Shown here: piece by piece, positions 59,047 to 64,000 of the stretch
Numbering within the stretch: position 1 is the stretch's first letter
Layout of the letters: each line of letters opens with the position of its first letter
NCBI RefSeq assembly: GCF_018854015.1
Contig: NZ_JAAXYO010000048.1
Span: 41,133 to 105,132 of the forward strand
Length of the DNA: 64,000 nt
Source of the DNA: Igneacidithiobacillus copahuensis
Lineage (GTDB): Bacteria > Pseudomonadota > Gammaproteobacteria > Acidithiobacillales > Acidithiobacillaceae
Direction: 5' to 3'
The notes under the pieces: model-generated
Database searches by the model: none
The model's input: the letters and a program-made list of their open reading frames with translations, nothing else
What the model was told of the DNA's origin: nothing
Position numbers and translations under genes: made by a program

Positions 59047-60960
59047 TCAGCCGCCGCCTTCGCTCCAGATTTCGGCCTGGGCACGACTGACCGCCGGCGT
59101 TTGTACCCGACAAAAGTCTTTCTCCCCCAGTGGCATGGGCACCTGGAAAAAGGCCCCGGCCTGCAAGGCCTGCGGGCTCGGCAGATGGTTGATCTGCTCC
59201 AGATAACGACTGGTGCTGTGATACTTGAGCGCTAGCTCGTGCAGGTCGGAACCGGCAGGCACACGAATGTCGAGGAACTTGCCGCCGATGTTGCAGCGCG
59301 GCGCAACATCGAGGGTGCGCAGGGCGCGCCGCATGGTGTAACGGAACACCGGCGCCGCTTCGATCCCACCAAAATTCCAGGAATAGTGACTGCCGCGCAG
59401 GTTCACCGCCATCACCAGGTCCGGACGCGGGCCCGGCGCAAAACCGACGAAGGTGGCATTGGTGCGGTGATGGTAGAAACCATCCTTGCCATTGGCCATA
59501 TTCGAGGTCCCGGTCTTCCCCGCCACCGCGTAGCCGGGAATCGCCGCCAGAATGCCCGTACCGCCGGGGCGCGCCACCGACTGCAGCCAGCGCCGCAGAT
59601 CATTGGCCACCCAGGCAGGCATCACCCGATGGCGCTGGCTTTTTTCCCCGGCAAACAGATGCGGGCGCACATACCAGCCGCCATTGGCAATGCTGGCATA
59701 GGCCGCTGCCAACTGCAGCGTCGTCACCGAGACGCCATAGCCAATGGAAATCGTCGCATGCCGGGCAACGCCCCACGACTGCCAGGGGGGCAAAACACCC
59801 GCCGTCTCTCCCGGCAGGCCCAGAGGCGGCTCCCGACCAAAGCCGACGGCCTGGTACATATTGTATAGCGTACGTTTGGGGGTCAGCAGGGCAATCTTGG
59901 CAGTGCCGATACAGCTGGAATACTTGAGAATATGCTCGATGTTGAGGATATGATGGCGCACATCATCGGTGATGGGGTAGCCTCCTACCCAAAGCGGGTG
60001 ATACACATTGAACTTCTGGCTAGGAGAAACACTGTGACTCGCCAAGGCCGCGGCAATGGCAAAGGGCTTCATCACCGAGCCGGGCTCAAAGGCCTGATGT
60101 ACGGCATTGTTGACGTAATCTGCAGGCGCCGTACAGGAACCCTTCTGATTGGGGTTGCAGCTCGGCGCGCTGACCATCGCAAGGATGGCGCCGGTGTGCA
60201 CATTCATCAGCACTGCCGAGCCGACCCTCGCATGAAATTGATGCAGGGAGCGCAACAGGGCCATATAGGCCCAATACTGCATCTGTGGGTTGATGGTCAG
60301 GTGAATGGCGTGCCCCGGATGCGAAAGTCGCGCTACCTTGAGCACCTGCACGATCTGCCCATGACCATCGTACAGAGCTTCCTCGGAGCCGGGATGCGCG
60401 TCCAACCACTGGTTATAGCTCAGTTCCATGCCCGTCGCCCCCTGATGGGCCTGATCTACCAATCCAATCAGCGGGGTCGTCGCCGCACCCAGAGGAAAAT
60501 AGCTGCGCGAACTCGGCAGCACCCCAACTCCCGGGATCCCCAAAGCGCGCACCGTTTTGCCCACGCTCGGTGGTCGTTGCCGCGCCAAGTAGGCAAAATC
60601 GGCGCCACCGCTGGCCAGACGCTGGCCGAGCTCGATCACGGAGAGATGCAGTGCCTTGGCCAGTTGCGGCCATTGATCCTGGTGTTTGCCGAGTATCTTG
60701 GGATCGCCCCAGATGGTGCTGGCCGCCGTGTTGACCGCCAGCGGCAGGCCGTTGTCCCCAAAAATCACCCCGCGTTGGGCGGGCAGACGCTGATTGTGCA
60801 GATACCGCATCTGTCCCTGCGCGCGCAGTTGCCCGGTCTGCAGATACTGCACCTGGATATCGCGGCCGAGCACCGCGAGAAAGCCAAGCGCAAAGACGCC
60901 CGCAAGCCAAAGAGGCCGCGAGCGCGGCAATGGACGAAAGGGTCGGCCGGGCGGATTCAT
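59047..60960 (-). CDS. Class B penicillin-binding protein (FtsI-like) with C-terminal LysM-like domain
   Basis: Peptidoglycan transpeptidase anchored by one N-terminal membrane helix (PLWLAGVFALGFLAVLG). The dimerisation domain includes RLPAQRGVIFGDNGLPLAV. The transpeptidase domain has S295-x-x-K298 (EPGSVMKPF) and KTG (482-484, AGKTGTSN). The SxN motif, expected at 348-350, reads SSC. After the transpeptidase domain come residues 563-609 (DIRVPAGSDLHELALKYHST; ending GAFFQVPM), which look like a LysM domain. The stop of the upstream Pal-like gene overlaps its start by four bases. It differs from a standard ftsI and is not in a dcw cluster, so it is probably a specialised paralogue. Confidence 0.88.
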   Translation of the reverse strand: MNPPGRPFRPLPRSRPLWLAGVFALGFLAVLGRDIQVQYLQTGQLRAQGQMRYLHNQRLPAQRGVIFGDNGLPLAVNTAASTIWGDPKILGKHQDQWPQLAKALHLSVIELGQRLASGGADFAYLARQRPPSVGKTVRALGIPGVGVLPSSRSYFPLGAATTPLIGLVDQAHQGATGMELSYNQWLDAHPGSEEALYDGHGQIVQVLKVARLSHPGHAIHLTINPQMQYWAYMALLRSLHQFHARVGSAVLMNVHTGAILAMVSAPSCNPNQKGSCTAPADYVNNAVHQAFEPGSVMKPFAIAAALASHSVSPSQKFNVYHPLWVGGYPITDDVRHHILNIEHILKYSSCIGTAKIALLTPKRTLYNMYQAVGFGREPPLGLPGETAGVLPPWQSWGVARHATISIGYGVSVTTLQLAAAYASIANGGWYVRPHLFAGEKSQRHRVMPAWVANDLRRWLQSVARPGGTGILAAIPGYAVAGKTGTSNMANGKDGFYHHRTNATFVGFAPGPRPDLVMAVNLRGSHYSWNFGGIEAAPVFRYTMRRALRTLDVAPRCNIGGKFLDIRVPAGSDLHELALKYHSTSRYLEQINHLPSPQALQAGAFFQVPMPLGEKDFCRVQTPAVSRAQAEIWSEGGG

Positions 60961-61565
60961 TCTCTGCCAGTCGCGGCGCGATAGACGAAATCGACCCGCT
61001 GGTTTTTCCGCCAGCAGGCAGCAGTGTTCTGATTACAAAGGAGATTATCCTTACCGAAGGAAACGGTACTGATGCGACGGGCGGGGACACCATCTGCCTC
61101 CAGCAACTCCTTGATGGCATGGGCACGCCATTCCCCAAGACCGAGATTGTATTCCTGCGTGCCTGGTTGTGAGCAGTTCCCCTCCAGGCGCACATGCAGG
61201 TTCGGGAAGCGCAGCAGAAAACGCGCATTCTCGGCGGTGATATGGCGGGCACGAGCACTCACATGGAAGCTGTTCTGGGCAAAATGCACGCGCAGGTGTC
61301 GTGGCAGGGCCGCAAGTTCGGCATTGGAAAGGTTTTCGTTCTGGCCGCCGAGGGGACCGTAATTCAGGCTTTTCTCCCGTTCCTCGGCCTGGTTCAGCGC
61401 CTGGGTATTGGCACTCGAACTGGGGACTGCGCGACTCGGCTGCAGCTGCGCATGACTGGCAGGAGATACCTGCTGCGCACAGCCGCCAAGAAGCAGGGAA
61501 GCAGAAAAGATGACGGCAAAACCCAAGATCCCCTTGGGCAAAGCAGAAGACAGACATTGCGGCAT
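60957..61565 (-). CDS. OmpA/Pal-like lipoprotein
   Basis: The 202-residue protein has a signal peptide with lipobox LLGGC (Cys at about 29), a Ser/Ala/Gln-rich linker, and an OmpA-C-like domain: VHFAQNSFHVSARARHITAE, VRLEGNCSQPGTQEYNLGLG, EWRAHAIKELLEADGV and TVSFGKDNLLCN. In Pal the motif is GHADERGTPEYN; here GNCSQPGTQEYN, so the Asp that binds diaminopimelate is replaced, while the later Arg is kept. Two cysteines in CNQNTAAC could form a disulfide. It is coupled to the penicillin-binding protein. Confidence 0.85.
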   Translation of the reverse strand: MPQCLSSALPKGILGFAVIFSASLLLGGCAQQVSPASHAQLQPSRAVPSSSANTQALNQAEEREKSLNYGPLGGQNENLSNAELAALPRHLRVHFAQNSFHVSARARHITAENARFLLRFPNLHVRLEGNCSQPGTQEYNLGLGEWRAHAIKELLEADGVPARRISTVSFGKDNLLCNQNTAACWRKNQRVDFVYRAATGRE

Positions 61566-61688
61566 GAGAATATTCCTTCACTTGTCGGTATATCCCTATG
61601 ACCGCAATTGTTCTTTTCAGTTCTCAGGCAATGGTGATCCACAACCGCTATACCTGCCGCTCCCACCAGGTGGATACGAGGCTCATCT

Positions 61689-61892
61689 TCAGCCTCCCTG
61701 CCGCAGGCGAATGACAGCCCCCAGTAGGCCCATGCCAAACAGGACGAGCACCCACAACCATCCCCAAGGCCAAACGCTCGCACGCAAAGCGGTCTTCAGT
61801 TGCCCCTTTTTCATGAGCAGACTTACCACAAACACTACCAGCCAGGAGACTAGCAAGCGCCCCAGAAGATTTCCCAGTAAATAGCCAGACAT
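61689..61892 (-). CDS. Small membrane protein, 67 aa
   Basis: The protein has two hydrophobic helices (LLGRLLVSWLVVFVVSLL and WPWGWLWVLVLFGMGLLGAV) with a basic loop (KKGQLKTALR) between. A good GGGAGG site lies just before the ATG. No family recognised. It is divergent from the DsbG-like gene. Confidence 0.55.
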   Translation of the reverse strand: MSGYLLGNLLGRLLVSWLVVFVVSLLMKKGQLKTALRASVWPWGWLWVLVLFGMGLLGAVIRLRQGG

Positions 61893-61952
61893 CGCATCCT
61901 CCCTCTCTTCAGTTTACAGAAGATTTTAAAAATAAATAATAAAATCATGTTA

Positions 61953-61980
61953 TTGAAATTTTTCTATAGAGAATTATACT
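61953..61980 (+). promoter_or_regulatory. Strong sigma-70 promoter for the toxin cluster
   Basis: TTGAAA (61953-61958) and TATACT (61975-61980) are 16 bases apart in an AT-rich stretch. An ATG at 61947 lies upstream of this promoter, which argues that translation starts instead at the GTG at 62007. Confidence 0.75.
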
Positions 61981-62006
61981 CGCAGAAAAGAGTAGGAGGG
62001 AGCTTC

Positions 62007-62678
62007 GTGTCCAGTTTCTCGGTGCCGGGAAACGTTCTCGGTCTTGTCGCGCGCCAAATGCTATGCGCCGTGTGCGGTATTGGCATGGTGCTATTCGCAC
62101 TCTCTGCCTGGGCTGCTCAGCCCAGCGCCATATTCACCCACTCGGGATCGTCCCTCGAAAAAATCCTCCAGCAAGGCTATGCCCACGCGCATCAGCTCCA
62201 TCCAGTAGCAGAAGGTCCCGGCAACAAACCTGCCGTTGTGGTCTTTTTCGACCCGCTCTGCGTCCTGGGCGCCCAAGAATGGCAAACTCTGCAGCCATAT
62301 CGCCAACAGCTGCACATTCTTTGGGTACCCGTAGGAACCGTCAAGCCACAAAGTTTGGCCTACGGCGCCAAGATACTCAGCGCTACCGAGCCTCTGGAAG
62401 CCCTTGCGCAGCAAGAAGAGCAGCTCAGTAAAACCGGCCCCAGCGAAAAACCAGCTGGACCGACTCCTCAGGTGGCGTCCTATTGGCTTGCCGTGCTCTA
62501 CGCCAATACCCAGTACTGGCGGCGCAGCTTTGGTGTTCTCCCTTTGCTTCTCTACCCCAGTCGCCAGGGGATTCGAGCGGTGTATGGAAAAATCGGCGCA
62601 GAGCAAATGCACGACATTGTCCAGACCGTGCTTTCAGAAAAAACGACATCCCCATCGCATCGGGTAGGAGGAAAGTAG
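62007..62678 (+). CDS. DsbG-like thioredoxin-fold protein without CxxC
   Basis: The 223-residue protein has a signal peptide (MLCAVCGIGMVLFALSAWAA) and a thioredoxin-like fold similar to DsbC/DsbG: VVVFFDPLCVLGAQEWQTLQ, ILWVPVGTVKPQSLAYGAKI, SATEPLEALAQQEEQL. DsbG has FxDPxCPYC here; this protein keeps one Cys (LCVLG), so it cannot do normal disulfide exchange and may act as a chaperone. The GTG at 62007 follows AGGAGG. It ends directly before the toxin-like gene and is probably its secretion or folding helper; that is inference. Confidence 0.72.
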   Translation: MSSFSVPGNVLGLVARQMLCAVCGIGMVLFALSAWAAQPSAIFTHSGSSLEKILQQGYAHAHQLHPVAEGPGNKPAVVVFFDPLCVLGAQEWQTLQPYRQQLHILWVPVGTVKPQSLAYGAKILSATEPLEALAQQEEQLSKTGPSEKPAGPTPQVASYWLAVLYANTQYWRRSFGVLPLLLYPSRQGIRAVYGKIGAEQMHDIVQTVLSEKTTSPSHRVGGK

Positions 62679-63893
62679 ATGTTGGAGCCTTTACGTAGAT
62701 ATCGCAGGTGGATCACTTGGTGGCTCTTGTTGGTACTGCTCTGGGCTTCCACGCCACAGGCGCTTGCCGACTGGCAGCAATACACCCTGCCGCAGTCCAG
62801 CGTGGATATTCTCACGGGAAAAACTGCCAATGCCAACTATGCAAACACCCAATATCTTGTCTGGGTGCCAAAGTCCGAACCCGTGCAAGCATCGGATCAG
62901 CACGGCACCCTGCAGGCCTGCGTCGCTCCGGAGAACCAGGCGGCGGTAGCGCAACGAAATGACCTGACCTGTGTTGAAAAACAGCTCGAGGAGATCAAAA
63001 ACGGGAGTTTTCTCTCTCTTTCTAAGAAATTACAAGGCCTCGCGGCGCAGGCAGGCTTTTTTCAAGGTTTTTACGAAGGTGCTGCGCAAGAAATTCGGGA
63101 CACAGTCAAGCTTGCGATAACCCTGGTTACCAAGCCTGACGAGGTGGCTTCCAGCATCGCCGCCGTTTTTCAGCACCCGCCGTTACTGCTCGAAGCCCTC
63201 CATACAGCAGGCAAACAGGCACTAGAAAACTTGGTTGCCTTTGTCTGCGCACCATCCTACGAGACCGGTCGTGCGGCCGGCAATCTTATGGGCCGGATCA
63301 CCATCATGGTGCTGGGTGCCAAAGGTGCCAAGGAAGTAGCGAAGGCCGTCGCCGAAAGTGATGCTGCCGCCAAAGCGGCTGGTTTGGGTGAACTAGGTGC
63401 CATCGGTAACATCTCCGTTATCGATAACGACCTGTTTCGTGGCGTCACCGAGGCCTGGAGAAAACATAAAGATGGGCACCCAAAATTGGATACCCTCTCC
63501 CATGATGGAAAATTACTGTACGTGGTTCGTGAAAATCTTTTGGGAAAAGACAACAACCAGTTGGTACTTCGCATCCTGAATCGCCCCGGAAAGCAAATGC
63601 GGAACTCCAAGGCAATTGCCAGGAAAATGGCCCTGGAGCTGGCGGGGACCAAGAAACTGCCAAAAGCGGAGCCGGCAGAGCTATTTAAGGGTAAAGAGAC
63701 CGGTTTTCCAGGAGAGGAGCCTGTTCTTTACAAAATTCCGGCAGAAAACGGGGAAGTTATTACACTACGGAACTTTGGGGGCTCCATCGACGAGTCTGGC
63801 CCAGCCTGGACAATTGACATCCCAAAGGAGATGAGACCCTATGAACAATTCAAAGAAATCAAAATTGAGAGAGTGCCACAGGAGCAGAAATAG
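62679..63893 (+). CDS. Secreted polymorphic-toxin-like protein
   Basis: The 404-residue protein has a signal peptide (cleavage near residue 30, TPQALA), a variable N-terminal part, and a middle segment (GFFQGFYEGAAQEIRDTVKL; TKPDEVASSIAAVFQHPPLL; GRAAGNLMGRITIMVLGAKG) that resembles the pre-toxin linker of polymorphic toxins. The C-terminal 155 residues (from about 250) form a distinct polar domain (KHKDGHPKLDTLSHDGKLLY; PGEEPVLYKIPAENGEV abridged) with no family I can name. GGAGG precedes the ATG. A small gene follows two bases after the stop, as for immunity proteins. Confidence 0.65.
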   Translation: MLEPLRRYRRWITWWLLLVLLWASTPQALADWQQYTLPQSSVDILTGKTANANYANTQYLVWVPKSEPVQASDQHGTLQACVAPENQAAVAQRNDLTCVEKQLEEIKNGSFLSLSKKLQGLAAQAGFFQGFYEGAAQEIRDTVKLAITLVTKPDEVASSIAAVFQHPPLLLEALHTAGKQALENLVAFVCAPSYETGRAAGNLMGRITIMVLGAKGAKEVAKAVAESDAAAKAAGLGELGAIGNISVIDNDLFRGVTEAWRKHKDGHPKLDTLSHDGKLLYVVRENLLGKDNNQLVLRILNRPGKQMRNSKAIARKMALELAGTKKLPKAEPAELFKGKETGFPGEEPVLYKIPAENGEVITLRNFGGSIDESGPAWTIDIPKEMRPYEQFKEIKIERVPQEQK

Positions 63894-63895
63894 CC

Positions 63896-64000
63896 ATGGA
63901 AATTGAAGAGTTTCTTTTTCTTTCACCGTATGAGGATACTTGGGAAAGATTTTGTGATGTAAGCTGGGGAGCGCAAACTGACGAGGTATGGAATGCTCTC
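63896..64000 (+). CDS. Probable immunity protein, N-terminal part (cut by window edge)
   Basis: An ATG at 63896, with CAGGAG upstream and two bases after the toxin-like stop, opens MEIEEFLFLSPYEDTWERFC and stays open to the edge (35 residues visible). The acidic, soluble start and the position suggest an immunity protein. Nothing more can be said from the visible part. Confidence 0.5.
   Translation, partial: MEIEEFLFLSPYEDTWERFCDVSWGAQTDEVWNAL

Overview
The window is a chromosomal segment of a GC-rich gammaproteobacterium-like chemolithoautotroph, most likely an Acidithiobacillus (A. caldus-like by its apparent GC content and gene neighbourhoods). This assignment is an inference from gene content: fructose-bisphosphatase, System II cytochrome c maturation (CcsA/ResB), chromosomal TraT, and accBC-prmA-DUF3426-fis and polA/engB/thrB neighbourhoods. 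No rRNA or tRNA gene was recognised.

Layout. 0-13 kb holds housekeeping genes: the start of a SPOR-domain protein, argS, mscS, an efflux MFS pump with a divergent LysR regulator, prmB, two exonuclease III paralogues, rlmJ, a glutathione transferase, hemH, slyD, anmK and aroE. 13-21 kb is a tightly overlapping run aroE-pilB-pilS-pilR-pilD-coaE-zapD-fbp, ended by a strong bidirectional terminator. 21-26 kb is a little-described minus-strand cluster: a TraT lipoprotein, two zinc-ribbon membrane proteins, a lipoprotein and a triple zinc-ribbon membrane protein with a 9-bp tandem repeat. 26-45 kb returns to core genes: sspB and a lytic transglycosylase; aroQ-accB-accC-prmA-DUF3426-fis; a nitroreductase; ettA; panD; an MFS; ccsA-resB; engB; an RCK-type protein; polA; LOG; DUF2782; thrB; and cytochrome b561.

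45.4-53.3 kb is an accessory island. It reads as an integron cassette array without an integrase (a CALIN): eight attC-like sites, with nearly all cassette genes on the minus strand. It carries three type II toxin-antitoxin modules (HigBA with a nonsense mutation in higB, BrnTA in reverse orientation, YefM-YoeB), a group IIC intron with its reverse transcriptase, a broken methyltransferase, a HEPN-like protein, a two-gene PD-(D/E)XK nuclease module, small orphan proteins and a truncated acetyltransferase. An IS3-type remnant lies at one edge. A zinc-ribbon/DUF4352-like protein lies between the other edge and argH.

54-64 kb contains argH-lptM-lysA, a PLD-family protein, pyrC, an unusual class B penicillin-binding protein (SxN motif changed to SSC, C-terminal LysM-like domain) translationally coupled to a Pal-like lipoprotein, and, at the right edge, a promoter-led cluster: a DsbG-like protein lacking its CxxC, a secreted polymorphic-toxin-like protein, and the start of a likely immunity gene.
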